In this document: piece by piece, positions 1 to 8,119 of the stretch
How the letters are laid out: each line of letters opens with the position of its first letter
Numbering within the stretch: the stretch's first letter is position 1
DNA from: Streptomyces fuscigenes
GTDB taxonomy: Bacteria > Actinomycetota > Actinomycetes > Streptomycetales > Streptomycetaceae
DNA length: 64,000 nt
Assembly (NCBI RefSeq): GCF_021556455.1
Contig: NZ_JAKGCV010000002.1
Span: 1-64,000 of the forward strand
Reading direction: 5' to 3'
Program-made: the position numbers and the translations under genes
The notes under the pieces: model-generated
Databases searched by the model: none
The model's input: only the letters and a program-made list of their open reading frames with translations
What the model was told of the DNA's origin: nothing

Positions 1-781
1 CCACCACCACCGCGACCATCGCGGGAAGCATGAACGGCGCGCGGGCGAGCGCGGCCGCCACGGCGCCGGCTCCGACGAGGAGCGCGCCCGCGGCCCCGAG
101 CCGGCGCGCGGGGCCCGCACCGTGGCGCACGGCGACCGTCCGGCGCCCTCCCTCGGCGTCCCCTGCCACGTCGCCGAGGTCCTTGACCACCGACCCGACC
201 AGGGCCATCCAGGCGCTCATCACCACCGCGAACACCAGGCCCGCGGGGCTCAGTACGCCTCCCGCGGTGGCCGCGCCGCCGGCGAAGGACGTCCATCCGA
301 GACCGAACACCACGGCGGCGCACGCGGTGGACCAGCGCTTGGCGGGAAACGGGGGCGCCGAGTAGAGCCATCCGAGCACCAGGAAGGCCGCGGTCCACAG
401 GACGAGCCCGGGCACGAAGGCCGCCAGGACGAGGGAGCCGACGGCCGCGGCGGCGGTGAGCACCGCCGCCGTCCGCTCCGGCAGCGCACCGCACGCGATG
501 GGACGCACCGATCCGTTGGCCCGGTCCTCCTTGACGTCCATCACACCGTTGAGCAGGTAGGCGGCCACCACGGCGAGCCACCACGACAGTGCCCCGGCGA
601 GAAGCCGCGCGGGGCTCGCCAGGTGGTGGGGCGAAGAGGAGGCGGCGAACCCGATCAGGTAGCGCGTGACGAACACGACCTGGACCGTGGGGCGCGCCTC
701 CACCAGGGCGAGGCGCAGGTGCCGCGGGCGGAGGCGGCCACGGGCCCCGGGGACGAAGTTGGCGTTGGCGATGTCGACCAC
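1..781 (-). CDS. UbiA-family prenyltransferase (3' end outside window)
   Basis: An open frame on the minus strand runs off the left edge, so the C-terminus is missing; about 260 residues are visible. The family comprises polytopic membrane enzymes that move a prenyl chain onto an acceptor such as a quinone precursor, porphyrin or sugar. The first metal-diphosphate motif is visible as NGVMDVKEDR, replacing the usual NDxxDxxxD form. A second Asp-rich segment, DLGDVAGDAEG, follows about 110 residues later, with hydrophobic membrane spans between them. The GTG start at 781 is chosen because an in-frame stop lies about 10 bases further upstream. It is transcribed divergently from the flavoprotein gene at 1079. 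The acceptor cannot be told from sequence. Confidence 0.8.
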   Translation of the reverse strand, partial: MVDIANANFVPGARGRLRPRHLRLALVEARPTVQVVFVTRYLIGFAASSSPHHLASPARLLAGALSWWLAVVAAYLLNGVMDVKEDRANGSVRPIACGALPERTAAVLTAAAAVGSLVLAAFVPGLVLWTAAFLVLGWLYSAPPFPAKRWSTACAAVVFGLGWTSFAGGAATAGGVLSPAGLVFAVVMSAWMALVGSVVKDLGDVAGDAEGGRRTVAVRHGAGPARRLGAAGALLVGAGAVAAALARAPFMLPAMVAVVV

Positions 782-832
782 ACCTGCACGTTACGAGCGG
801 CACGGTGTCATTTCCGGGCCGCGAAGCGCCTT

Positions 833-848
833 TGCACCCAAGGGTGCA
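833..848. promoter_or_regulatory. inverted repeat between divergent genes
   Basis: TGCACCC and GGGTGCA form perfect 7-base arms around a 2-base AA centre, in the 297-base divergent promoter region of the prenyltransferase and flavoprotein genes. This is the geometry of a dimeric regulator site. The rest of the interval shows nothing else I recognise. Confidence 0.35.
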
Positions 849-1078
849 CACGGTCGCCGCGCCCGGCGGGCTCGCCGCCACCGCGGCCCCGGACGACCGG
901 GGGCCGCCGCGGTGCTCCCGCCGCTTCTTTCACAAGTCGGCGTTGTGCCGGGCGGGACGGCCGGTGCAGGGTGCAGGCGCCCCGGGTCCGCGCCCGGGGT
1001 GCCGAGGCCTTCCGGCGCGGCGGCAGCCGTCTTCGCCCGCGTCCGATCGCGTGGCGTCCGTCCCTCACAGGAGTACCC

Positions 1079-1471
1079 GTGTCCGTCGTCCCGAGCACCC
1101 ACGTCGAGCTGCTCACCCGCCCGTTGTTCGGGCACCTCGGCACGCTGAGGGCCGACGGGGCACCGCAGGTGAACCCGGTGTGGTTCGAGTGGGACGGTGA
1201 GCGGTTGTGGTTCACGACCACCACCGACCGGTACAAGTACCGCAACATCGCCGGGGACCCGCGCGTCTCCCTGTCCGTCGACGACCCCGACCGGCCCTAC
1301 CGGTACCTCGAGGTGCGCGGCGTCGTCGACACGGTGCGCAGGGACCCCTCGGCGCTCGGCTACCTCCGGCTGGCGGCGCGCTACGGGCTGGACGTGGACC
1401 GACCGGTGGGCGGCGTCGACGCCAACCGGGTCCTGCTGGGCCTCGTACCCCGTCACGCCACCTGCCAGTGA
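1079..1471 (+). CDS. PPOX-class F420/flavin-dependent oxidoreductase
   Basis: This 130-residue protein belongs to the split-beta-barrel pyridoxamine-phosphate-oxidase-like superfamily. In actinomycetes, members of this size commonly bind F420 or FMN and reduce small organic substrates. Family-like segments are GHLGTLRADGAPQVNPVWF near the N-terminus, then LWFTTTTDRYKYRNI and the RYLEVRGVVDTV strand. The GTG start at 1079 is supported by a CAGGAG ribosome site five bases upstream. The long frame reading into it from upstream is non-coding in character. Cofactor choice and substrate are not predictable here. Confidence 0.8.
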   Translation: MSVVPSTHVELLTRPLFGHLGTLRADGAPQVNPVWFEWDGERLWFTTTTDRYKYRNIAGDPRVSLSVDDPDRPYRYLEVRGVVDTVRRDPSALGYLRLAARYGLDVDRPVGGVDANRVLLGLVPRHATCQ

Positions 1472-1553
1472 TCCCGCCCACCCCGCCGTACGCGGCCCGC
1501 GGGCATGCGCTCCCGCCCCGTGTCGGTGCGCACCGACGGCCCGGGCGCGGCGG

Positions 1554-2750
1554 TCAGGCGGCCCGGCTCGGGGACGTCCCGGCGGGCACGGCGGTGGGGT
1601 GTTCCGTTCCGGTGAGGCACGCGAAGGCGTACGCCGCGGACACGAGGGTCATGTGGTGGTGCCAGCCCGGGTAGGAGCGCCCCTCGAAGTCCAGCAGGCC
1701 GTAGCGCCCCATGTCCCGTACGGCATGCCGCGTCCGTCGCGCGGTGCCCGCGAGGCCGAGGATCTCGCCGGCCCGGTGCCGGGCGAGGTCGGTGACGAAG
1801 TAGCGCGGGCCGCCCGGTTCGCCGGTCTCCTCGGCGATCAGGACGCAGGGCCGCCGCGCGGCGGGGAGGCCGCCGTGCGTGAGGCGGACGGCGCAGGTCC
1901 GCACGCGCGAGTGTCCTGCTCCGTCCGTCCCCGGCACGACTCCCGAGCCGAAGCCCGGCACGGCGGTGGTACGGCGCACGAGCCGGCTCGCCGCGACGGG
2001 CCCGCCGGCCCCGGCCGCCGGACGCAGCGGGGTGCTGCCGGGGATCTCGGCGACGAAGCCCGTGCCGAGCGCGAGCAGACCGGGCAGGAAGGAGGCGTCG
2101 TGGGGAACCTGCGTGAGGTCGGCCACGAGCGGGACGTCCCGGCGACCGGCGCGAGCGACCTGCGCGCGTACGAGGTCCAGCGCGCAGGCTCCCTCCGTGG
2201 GGGCCGCCGGCGCGTCCGGGATGCGGGCGGCCGTGCGCCGCGTCCCGTCGTCCTGCCAGTCGCCGGGCAGTGCCAGACGCCAGTCGACGGGGACGCAGGC
2301 ACCGGCCGAGACCAGGAAGAGACCGATGCCCAACTGGCAGCTGAGCGTTCGGGCGGCGTCCGGGACGAAGCGGCGGTGCACCCCCGCCGAGGCGTTGCCC
2401 CGCTTCGGCAGCACGGCCGGTCCGAGGCTCCACGCGACAGGCGCCTGCCGCTCCTCGGCCCACTCGGCGAGCGCGTGGCGCACCGGATCCCACTCCCAGG
2501 GGCTGGCGTTGAGGAACTGCTGCAACGCCTGGGACGTGCTCGGGGATTGCGAGACGGCCGCGGCCATCCGGCGAAGTGACTTCTTGCCGGGGGTCACCAG
2601 AAGGCCCGTCATGTACTCCTTCGCGCGGGTGCGTTGGTCCGCCCGGGGCAGCTCGCCGAACAGCCGGTCGACCACCTCCGGCAGGAGTTCGTCGCCGCCC
2701 CCCGGGGCGCTCCTGTGGCGGCGGATGTCGGCGATGTCGCGCACAGCCAT
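1554..2750 (-). CDS. IS701-type transposase-derived protein, catalytic residues degenerate
   Basis: At 398 residues this is about full length for an IS701-family DDE transposase, and the family frame is clear: PKRG and VPVDWRLALP in the middle, ADLTQV around residue 211, and FEGRSYPGWHHHMTLVSAAYAF near the C-terminus. In active relatives the segment before PKRG carries an Asp-Asp pair, but here it reads WSLGPAVLPKRG, so the pair is Gly110-Pro111. The ELK-type Glu before the FEGR motif also appears to be lost, while the second Asp (211) is kept. No terminal inverted repeats were noticed. A good ribosome site (AGGGGA) precedes the ATG, and the reading frame is intact. It is divergent from a TetR gene across a palindromic operator. 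I infer a domesticated, non-transposing protein, possibly regulatory. Confidence 0.75.
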   Translation of the reverse strand: MAVRDIADIRRHRSAPGGGDELLPEVVDRLFGELPRADQRTRAKEYMTGLLVTPGKKSLRRMAAAVSQSPSTSQALQQFLNASPWEWDPVRHALAEWAEERQAPVAWSLGPAVLPKRGNASAGVHRRFVPDAARTLSCQLGIGLFLVSAGACVPVDWRLALPGDWQDDGTRRTAARIPDAPAAPTEGACALDLVRAQVARAGRRDVPLVADLTQVPHDASFLPGLLALGTGFVAEIPGSTPLRPAAGAGGPVAASRLVRRTTAVPGFGSGVVPGTDGAGHSRVRTCAVRLTHGGLPAARRPCVLIAEETGEPGGPRYFVTDLARHRAGEILGLAGTARRTRHAVRDMGRYGLLDFEGRSYPGWHHHMTLVSAAYAFACLTGTEHPTAVPAGTSPSRAA

Positions 2751-2785
2751 TCCCCTGACCCCTCTCGGTCCGATCCGTCACCACT

Positions 2786-2810
2786 AAACATAGAGAGCTC
2801 TCTCTTTTTT
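2786..2810. promoter_or_regulatory. butyrolactone-receptor-type operator (site 1)
   Basis: A perfect 12-base palindrome AGAGAGCTCTCT (2792-2803) is flanked by A/T-rich wings. It lies in the 442-base divergent region between the transposase-derived gene and the TetR gene at 3193. Read in reverse complement it aligns with the site at 5414-5440: GCTCTCTA is identical and most flanking A positions match. Sharing across the island suggests an autoregulatory element for one of the two TetR receptors. The rest of 2751-3192 shows no gene. Confidence 0.5.
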
Positions 2811-3192
2811 AGTCCAGGGGGAGACCGGACATCGCGCGACTTTGGCAAGTCCCGCACGGAGGGGCCGCCCGGCGCCACGGGCCGGCCGACCGGCACGACG
2901 GTGCGTCCGCCCGGCCCGACTCCGCTACGTCTTCGGCAGGTTGACCTGGTCCGACGACGCCGGCCCGCTGCACCATGCCCCTGACAGCGGTCCGCATCGG
3001 GCCGTCGCGGCACGGACACGGAGCTCCGATTCCCGCTCCCGGCGAGGGGAGGCGACAGGCCGGGGACGACCCCGGCCCCGCTCCCCCCACCGGACGGCGG
3101 ACGGTCGCCACCGGTCCCCGCCCCGCGCCGCCTTCACTGCCGCACCCTCCGGCGGGACGGTTCGGGTGCACAGACCAGATCGGGGAAACGCA

Positions 3193-3822
3193 ATGACGGG
3201 CCACATCGGGCAGTCTCGAGCCACGCGGACCCGCGACCGGCTCGTGGAGAGCTCGGCAGCGCAGTTCGCCCTGCGGGGCTACGACGGCACGTCGTTCGCC
3301 CGCATCTGCGAAGCGGCGGGCGTCACCATGGGCGCCCTCACCTTCCACTTCCCGAGCAAGGCCGCCCTGGCGCAGGCCGTGTGCACCACGGGGATCGAAG
3401 CGACCCGGGTCGTGGTCGACGATGCCGATCAGCGGGGCGGCACACCCCTGGAGTCCGTCGGCAACGTCACCCGGGCGGTGGCCGGCCTCCTGCGCGAACG
3501 CGGCGCCGCACAAGCCGCGGCGCGGCTCTCGCGCGAGCAGCCTCCGCTCCACATGGACTGGCGCGAAAGCTGGCTGCCGCTCGTCCGCACCCGCCTGCGT
3601 CAGGCGGCGGCCCTGAAACAACTGCACCCCACCACCCGGCCCGAATCCGCCGCGCTCCTGGTGAGCAGCCTGGTGGCCGGGGTCGAAGTGGGCCTTCTCT
3701 CGGAGCACGGAAACGCCGCCCCGCCCGCACCCGGCCCCCCGGGCCGGCTCGCCGAGTTGTGGCAGACGGCCCTGCGGGGCATCGGTGCCTGGCAGCACGA
3801 GGACCTCACCCACGCTCCCTGA
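3193..3822 (+). CDS. TetR-family regulator, gamma-butyrolactone receptor-like
   Basis: A 209-residue TetR protein. The N-terminal helix-turn-helix spans roughly residues 10-55 (RDRLVESSAAQFALRGYDG, then ICEAAGVTMGALTFHFPSK), which matches the ArpA/ScbR subgroup closely. The C-terminal ligand domain is more divergent. The ATG at 3193 follows an A-rich GGGGAAACG leader. It converges on the NAD-epimerase gene with a 17-base overlap and lies within 2.5 kb of AfsA and a second receptor. Paired receptors of this kind often include one true butyrolactone receptor and one pseudo-receptor answering antibiotics; this more divergent copy is the better pseudo-receptor candidate, which is inference. Confidence 0.82.
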   Translation: MTGHIGQSRATRTRDRLVESSAAQFALRGYDGTSFARICEAAGVTMGALTFHFPSKAALAQAVCTTGIEATRVVVDDADQRGGTPLESVGNVTRAVAGLLRERGAAQAAARLSREQPPLHMDWRESWLPLVRTRLRQAAALKQLHPTTRPESAALLVSSLVAGVEVGLLSEHGNAAPPAPGPPGRLAELWQTALRGIGAWQHEDLTHAP

Positions 3823-4777
3823 CTTCCGCCGCCGCCGCGTTCCGGTACCACGCCGCGGCCTCGTCGAGACGCGCCAGCGGACCGGGTCCCGGGTCCGTGC
3901 CCAGCACGTCCCACACACGCTCGCTCAGATAGGAGTGGTCGAGCGCGAGCAGCTCCAACTGGCGCTCGCCGTAGCGTCCTCGGGACCGCGCGAGCAGCGC
4001 ACGGCACTCCTCCCAGTCGGCGCTGCCGCGGGCCGGGGCCACCAGCCCGTGGGCGCTCAGCGCGGCCCTGAGCCGGCCGGTGGACACGGGCTCGGGGTGG
4101 GCGGCGTGGTGAAGGCCCCGTACCGGTGTCCGGGCGGTGGCCGCGGCCCCTACGAGGCGCGCCAGGTCGCCGACGTCCACGAGGGACTGCAGCCCCCGGC
4201 CGCCGAGCCACTCGGGCGGCACCCGCCGTGCCAGTTCGCCGAGCGCGGGGACGACCCAGCGGTCCCCCGCGCCGAGCACGAGGTGGGGGCGCAGCACGAG
4301 GGCGCCCGCGGCCGCGGCGGGCGCCTCCGCAGCGAGGCGGGTACGGCTGGCCGGGGAGACCGGCGCCGCCTCGACGCCGTCGACGTCGATCCCGCGGTGC
4401 GGGCCGGCACCGTAGACGGCGGCCGTCGAGACGTGCACGATCCGCGGGATGCCGGCGGCGCGGGCGGCCGCCATGACGGCGCCGGTGCCCCGCAGGTTCA
4501 CCGCGGCACACCGCTCCTCGTCGGCGCCCACGTACGAGACCGCGTGGACCAGGGCGTCCGCCCCGCGGAAGGCATCCGCCAGCGAGCCGGGTTCGGTGAT
4601 GTCCGCCCGGACGTGCTCCACCGTGCCCCCGCCCGGCGCCGCCACCACCGCGCCGCGCGACAGCGCGCGTACCCGGACCGGCCGCCCGTCGGGACCCGTC
4701 CGGCCGGCGAGCCGCCGCAGCACCGCCGAACCGATGAACCCCGTGGCCCCCGTCAGGACGACCGTCCACGCCCTCAC
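3806..4777 (-). CDS. NAD(P)-dependent epimerase/dehydratase, butyrolactone biosynthesis type
   Basis: A 323-residue extended short-chain dehydrogenase. The N-terminal Rossmann motif VVLTGATGFIGSAVLRRL is intact, followed by HVSTAAVYG in the position of the catalytic Ser region. The GTG start at 4777 overlaps the stop of the upstream receptor gene by four bases (GTGA), so the two are translationally coupled. Its position beside AfsA and ScbR-type genes matches the NAD-epimerase tailoring genes of known butyrolactone loci, where such enzymes modify or reduce an intermediate after AfsA condensation. The canonical YxxxK pair is not obvious, so activity is uncertain. Confidence 0.78.
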   Translation of the reverse strand: MRAWTVVLTGATGFIGSAVLRRLAGRTGPDGRPVRVRALSRGAVVAAPGGGTVEHVRADITEPGSLADAFRGADALVHAVSYVGADEERCAAVNLRGTGAVMAAARAAGIPRIVHVSTAAVYGAGPHRGIDVDGVEAAPVSPASRTRLAAEAPAAAAGALVLRPHLVLGAGDRWVVPALGELARRVPPEWLGGRGLQSLVDVGDLARLVGAAATARTPVRGLHHAAHPEPVSTGRLRAALSAHGLVAPARGSADWEECRALLARSRGRYGERQLELLALDHSYLSERVWDVLGTDPGPGPLARLDEAAAWYRNAAAAEVRERG

Positions 4778-5400
4778 TCGGCCGCCCCGGCCGTCGCACT
4801 GGGCAGGCCGAGATGCGCGACGACCTCGGGGGGCGCGATCGCCGGCAAGAAGTAGGACCACAACTCCGCGATGCGCTCCTGGATGTCCTTGCGCCCGGTG
4901 CTGATCTGGGACAGCAACTGCGTCCCGCTGTACGCACCCACGAGCACGCGGGCGAACCCCGCGGGGTCCACCCCCTCGGAAAGCTGCCCCAGCGCCTGCG
5001 CCGCGAGCAGCTCCTCCTTGAAGACGTTGATCCACAACTGGTAGGCGGTGTCGTCCTGTACACCGAAGGAGCCCTGCTCGATCGCCAGGCGGACACCCGC
5101 GCGGAGCAGGACGTTCCGCTGCAACTCGCGTCCCAGCGCGAACGTCAGGTCGATCAGGTGCTGGAGGCCCTCCGACCTCTCCAGGCCGGGCAGGTCCTCG
5201 GCCTGTTCGCTCATCACCGCCTTCGCCAGGTCGTCCTTCGAAGCAAAGTGAAAGTAAAGAGCTCCCATGGTCGACCCGGCCCTCTTGACGATCTTCGTCG
5301 TACTCGTGCCGGCGTATCCGTGCAGGTCAAACTCTTCGGCGGCCGCCCTGACGATGGCCGCGCGCGTCTTCGCCGCGCGCTCCTGCTGTGGTGGCGTCAT
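4774..5400 (-). CDS. gamma-butyrolactone receptor, ArpA/ScbR family TetR repressor
   Basis: A 208-residue protein with a typical ScbR N-terminus: a helix-turn-helix ending in GALYFHFASKDDLAKAVM around residues 45-62. The ligand domain ends RVLVGAYSGTQLLSQISTGR, then RIAELWSYFLPAIAPPEVV, which is strongly family-like. A Trp in YQLWINVF lies in the region where ArpA-type receptors place a ligand-pocket Trp. Receptors of this class repress until a butyrolactone binds. The operator at 5414-5440 lies just upstream of its ATG and between it and afsA, so it probably represses itself and afsA. It is coupled to the downstream epimerase gene. Confidence 0.88.
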   Translation of the reverse strand: MTPPQQERAAKTRAAIVRAAAEEFDLHGYAGTSTTKIVKRAGSTMGALYFHFASKDDLAKAVMSEQAEDLPGLERSEGLQHLIDLTFALGRELQRNVLLRAGVRLAIEQGSFGVQDDTAYQLWINVFKEELLAAQALGQLSEGVDPAGFARVLVGAYSGTQLLSQISTGRKDIQERIAELWSYFLPAIAPPEVVAHLGLPSATAGAAE

Positions 5401-5413
5401 CCGAACTCCCTCG

Positions 5414-5440
5414 ACAAAGAAACAGAGCGCTCTCTAGGTT
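5414..5440. promoter_or_regulatory. butyrolactone-receptor-type operator (site 2)
   Basis: A perfect 10-base palindrome AGAGCGCTCT (5424-5433), within a longer imperfect repeat, sits between the divergent receptor and afsA genes. It resembles the site at 2786-2810, sharing GCTCTCTA and the A-rich left wing. Position and similarity point to an autoregulatory element bound by the ScbR-type receptor. Confidence 0.55.
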
Positions 5441-5509
5441 ATGCCTTGCCCGGCTGATGACCACAGCTGGACGACGTCAGCACAAGATCCCCTGGGGAGA
5501 GGTCTTTCC

Positions 5510-6475
5510 GTGACTGTCACCATCGTTGAACCCATGCGTCCCGCATCCGCCCTCAGAGCCGACGACCGGGCGCTCCCGCCCCTGACGGCCATCCCGCGCC
5601 AACTCGTCCACAAGGACACGCAGGCCGAGGTGCTGCTGTGCGGCTGGCAGCAGGACGGGGACGACACCTTCGCGATCCCGGCGCAGTGGCCCCGGTCGCA
5701 CACCTTCTACCACCCGGCCCACGAGCTCTACGACCCGATGCTGTTCGCCGAGAGCGTCCGCCAGGCGATACCCCTGGTCAGCCACGTCGGTTACGGCGCA
5801 CCCATGGACAACCGCCAGATCTGGGACCACTTCCGCTGCACCATCTTCCCCGAGGCGCTGCACCGCGGCCCGCGGCCGGCCGACTGCGACCTGCGGCTGA
5901 CATGCACCGACGTCGTCAGACGCGCCGGCCGCCTCGGACGAACCACCATGCAGGCCACGGCTGTTCGCGGGGGACAGCGCGTGGGCATCGCGGAGACGCG
6001 GTTCAGCAACCACACACCGGCCATCTACCGGCGGCTGCGCGGGCCGCGCTGCGAGATCGCCCGGGCGACGGAGCACGCGGTCGCACTCCCGGCCCCGCTC
6101 GCGCCGGACGAGGTCGGGCGGATCAATCCGCAGGACGTCGTCCTCGCCCCCGGCGGATCGCACCGGCGCAGCCAGCTGCGCGTCGACACCACACACCCCG
6201 TGCTCTTCGACCACCCGGTCGACCACGTCCCCGGGATGATCCTGCTGGAAGCGGCCCGCCAGGCGGCCCACTCCGCACTGCGGCCCGACCCGACCGTCAT
6301 GACGGGCATCGACGCCCGTTTCACCCAGTTCGTGGAATTCGACGCCCCCTGCTGGATCGAGGCGCACCCGGCAGCCACCTCCGCCGACGGCCACCGCACG
6401 GTGCACATCACGGCCCGCCAGGGCGACGTGATCCCGTTCACGGCGACGGTCACGGCGGTGGTCGTGGCTCGCTGA
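5510..6475 (+). CDS. afsA: AfsA-family gamma-butyrolactone synthase
   Basis: A 321-residue protein with two AfsA hotdog repeats. The first includes HYPAHELYDPMLFAE-like sequence (here HTFYHPAHELYDPMLFAESV), the second HPVLFDHPVDHVPGMILLEA. AfsA condenses a beta-ketoacyl-ACP with dihydroxyacetone phosphate, the committed step to butyrolactone autoregulators. The GTG at 5510 is chosen over an upstream in-frame ATG at 5441 because GGGGAGAGG lies 8 bases before it and because both AfsA repeats lie downstream of it. It is divergent from the receptor gene with the shared operator between, the usual feedback layout. The exact acyl chain cannot be predicted. Confidence 0.92.
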   Translation: MTVTIVEPMRPASALRADDRALPPLTAIPRQLVHKDTQAEVLLCGWQQDGDDTFAIPAQWPRSHTFYHPAHELYDPMLFAESVRQAIPLVSHVGYGAPMDNRQIWDHFRCTIFPEALHRGPRPADCDLRLTCTDVVRRAGRLGRTTMQATAVRGGQRVGIAETRFSNHTPAIYRRLRGPRCEIARATEHAVALPAPLAPDEVGRINPQDVVLAPGGSHRRSQLRVDTTHPVLFDHPVDHVPGMILLEAARQAAHSALRPDPTVMTGIDARFTQFVEFDAPCWIEAHPAATSADGHRTVHITARQGDVIPFTATVTAVVVAR

Positions 6476-6971
6476 GGGGCTGCCTCGCTGCCGCAAAGGC
6501 GTACTGCGGCACTCAGCCGCCTTCGGCGTCGCATCGCGGAAACGGCGAAGAACACACCGACGGGCACGACATGTATGTGCCACCGAGTATCCCACCGCGG
6601 TGCCCGTCCGATACGGTCACGCATGCTCGGCCCCGGACACGCGTGTTCGGGGCCGAGCGACTGCCCAGACGGAAAGTTCCCCGCCCCGCTCGCCGCAGCC
6701 CCGAAGGCGGCCCACCTTCCTCGCTTCAGGCGGTCCACGCTCGCCGGAACCCAACCCGCTCCCCCGCACCGGTCAAGCCCTGACCGACAGGGACAACCTG
6801 ACCCCGCCCCACCTGTCGCACCCCGCGCAGACGCGCCCGCCTGCTCCGGCGGCGTGCACGACGCGGCAGCGGCGGCATCACCATCCGCGACCGCGTCATC
6901 GGCCACGCCCACCGCGACCACGACCTGGTCGAAAGGGGCTCAGCCCCCGTCTCCCCGCTGTGCTGGGCCCT
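6476..6971. other. gene-free interval downstream of afsA
   Basis: No convincing coding frame. The only structure seen is the long hairpin at 6625-6658; the remainder is GC-rich sequence without a ribosome site or recognisable protein similarity. Confidence 0.5.
6625..6658 (+). terminator. long near-perfect hairpin
   Basis: The arms GCTCGGCCCCG and CGGGGCCGAGC are perfectly complementary, and the intervening bases are themselves nearly self-complementary around ACACGCGTGT, giving a stem of about 17 pairs with one mismatch. There is no U-tract, as is common for Streptomyces. It is likely the afsA terminator, about 150 bases after its stop. Confidence 0.5.
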
Positions 6972-7175
6972 CTACTCGTAGCAGTTGCCGCTGCACAGCA
7001 CGGTGACCGTGCCACCGTCGCCGGCCTGTGCGCGGGGGGGGACGTGACGGGGGGCGCTCGTGGCGGTCTTGCTGGTCTCCCGGGGCATCGGGGCAGCCAT
7101 GGCCTGAGGGCCGAGAGCGGTGAGGACCGCGGCGCTGACCAACACGGCAGCCATCGCACGCTTGCACCGACGCAT
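6972..7175 (-). CDS. small secreted peptide with C-terminal Cys pair
   Basis: A 67-residue protein. It has a basic start (MRRCKR), a hydrophobic stretch from about residue 8 to 27, and a signal-peptidase-like AMA-A site, leaving a predicted mature peptide of about 39 residues ending VLCSGNCYE. The two cysteines are four apart and could form a small disulfide loop at the C-terminus. An AAGGAG ribosome site 6 bases before the ATG makes this a credible gene despite its size. I do not recognise a family. It lies between the butyrolactone island and a SRPBCC gene; no modifying enzymes are adjacent, so a ribosomally made modified peptide is only a possibility. Confidence 0.6.
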   Translation of the reverse strand: MRRCKRAMAAVLVSAAVLTALGPQAMAAPMPRETSKTATSAPRHVPPRAQAGDGGTVTVLCSGNCYE

Positions 7176-7306
7176 CCGAACTCCTTCAACGACGACAGGC
7201 CGGGCGTTCGACGGCCGACACACCCACGCACGGGCCGCCGCAGGGGCCACCACCCGCAGTCGGGCCGGCTGCGCGACCCCGCCCACACCCGCGGGAACGG
7301 GCCGGC

Positions 7307-7738
7307 TCAGTATCCCAGCGCGGCCGTCTCCGTGGCGAGTTTCTGGAACTGCCCGAGGTCGTAATTGGCCAGCGTCGCGTCGAGGTTGGTGAGCGCGCCG
7401 AGGTGCTCGACGAAGCCGTGCGGTTCGTACTCGATCTGGAGCGCGACCCGGCTCGTCGTGTCGCTGAGCCGGTGGAAGGTGACCACGCCCGCGTGGTGCA
7501 CGCCCTCCGTCGTACGCCACGCGATCCTGTCCTCGGCGACGACCTCGGTGAGCTCGGCGACGAACAGCTTGTCGGCGCCCGGCAGCGACAGCTTCCACGC
7601 GAAGTGGCGCTCGTCGATGCGGTCGACGCGCTCCACGTGGTGCAGGAAGCGCGGCCAGCGCGTCACATCGCTCCACAGGTTCCAGCACACCGCGACCGGC
7701 ACCGGCACGTCCACGGACTCCATCAGAGACGACGACAC
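7307..7738 (-). CDS. SRPBCC-family (polyketide cyclase/START-like) protein
   Basis: A 143-residue protein with the expected START-like layout: SVDVPVPVAVCWNLWSDVTRWPRFL at the N-terminus, then a string of beta strands (WKLSLPGADKLFVAELTEVV), and a C-terminal helix (FVEHLGALTNLDATLANYDLGQFQ). The fold makes a deep hydrophobic pocket for ligands such as lipids or polyketides. The GTG start near 7738 follows GGGGAGGTCACCTC, a strong ribosome site. Its substrate is unknown; it stands alone, downstream of an interval without other genes. Confidence 0.75.
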   Translation of the reverse strand: MSSSLMESVDVPVPVAVCWNLWSDVTRWPRFLHHVERVDRIDERHFAWKLSLPGADKLFVAELTEVVAEDRIAWRTTEGVHHAGVVTFHRLSDTTSRVALQIEYEPHGFVEHLGALTNLDATLANYDLGQFQKLATETAALGY

Positions 7739-8119
7739 GAGGTGACCTCCCCATCGACATCGCGCGGCCCGACGGCCCGGTCCGCGCCCCGACAACATGT
7801 AGGACCCGGCTACCCGCGGCGCCCCGCGCCACACACCCGCGCGCCGCGTTCCGGCGCGGCCGGCGCGGTGCCACGGGCTGAGGACCCGTTACACCGCTGT
7901 CCACTCCCGGCACCACGTGCGTGTTGCCGGCCGCCGCCACGTCGCCTCGCGGGTCCGCACCAGATCAGCCCGCCACGGGGGTGCCCAGGCGGCTTCGGCC
8001 GCGCTTCATCCCGGCGACTGCTGCGGTGCTGCGGCGGCATGACGACTCCCAGGGGCCGCTTCGGGCGTCCTCCGTGGTGCCGATCGGCGCGGTGCAGCCG
8101 AGGCGGGCCCCGGTGTCGA
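7739..8119. other. gene-free interval
   Basis: A 381-base stretch between the SRPBCC gene start and the end of the sirohydrochlorin chelatase gene. No coding frame, hairpin or repeat stands out. Confidence 0.4.

Noticed and set aside
6972-7175. Lasso, lanthi- or other modified peptide precursor
   Set aside because: It has a Sec-type signal rather than a RiPP leader, and no maturation enzyme is encoded nearby.
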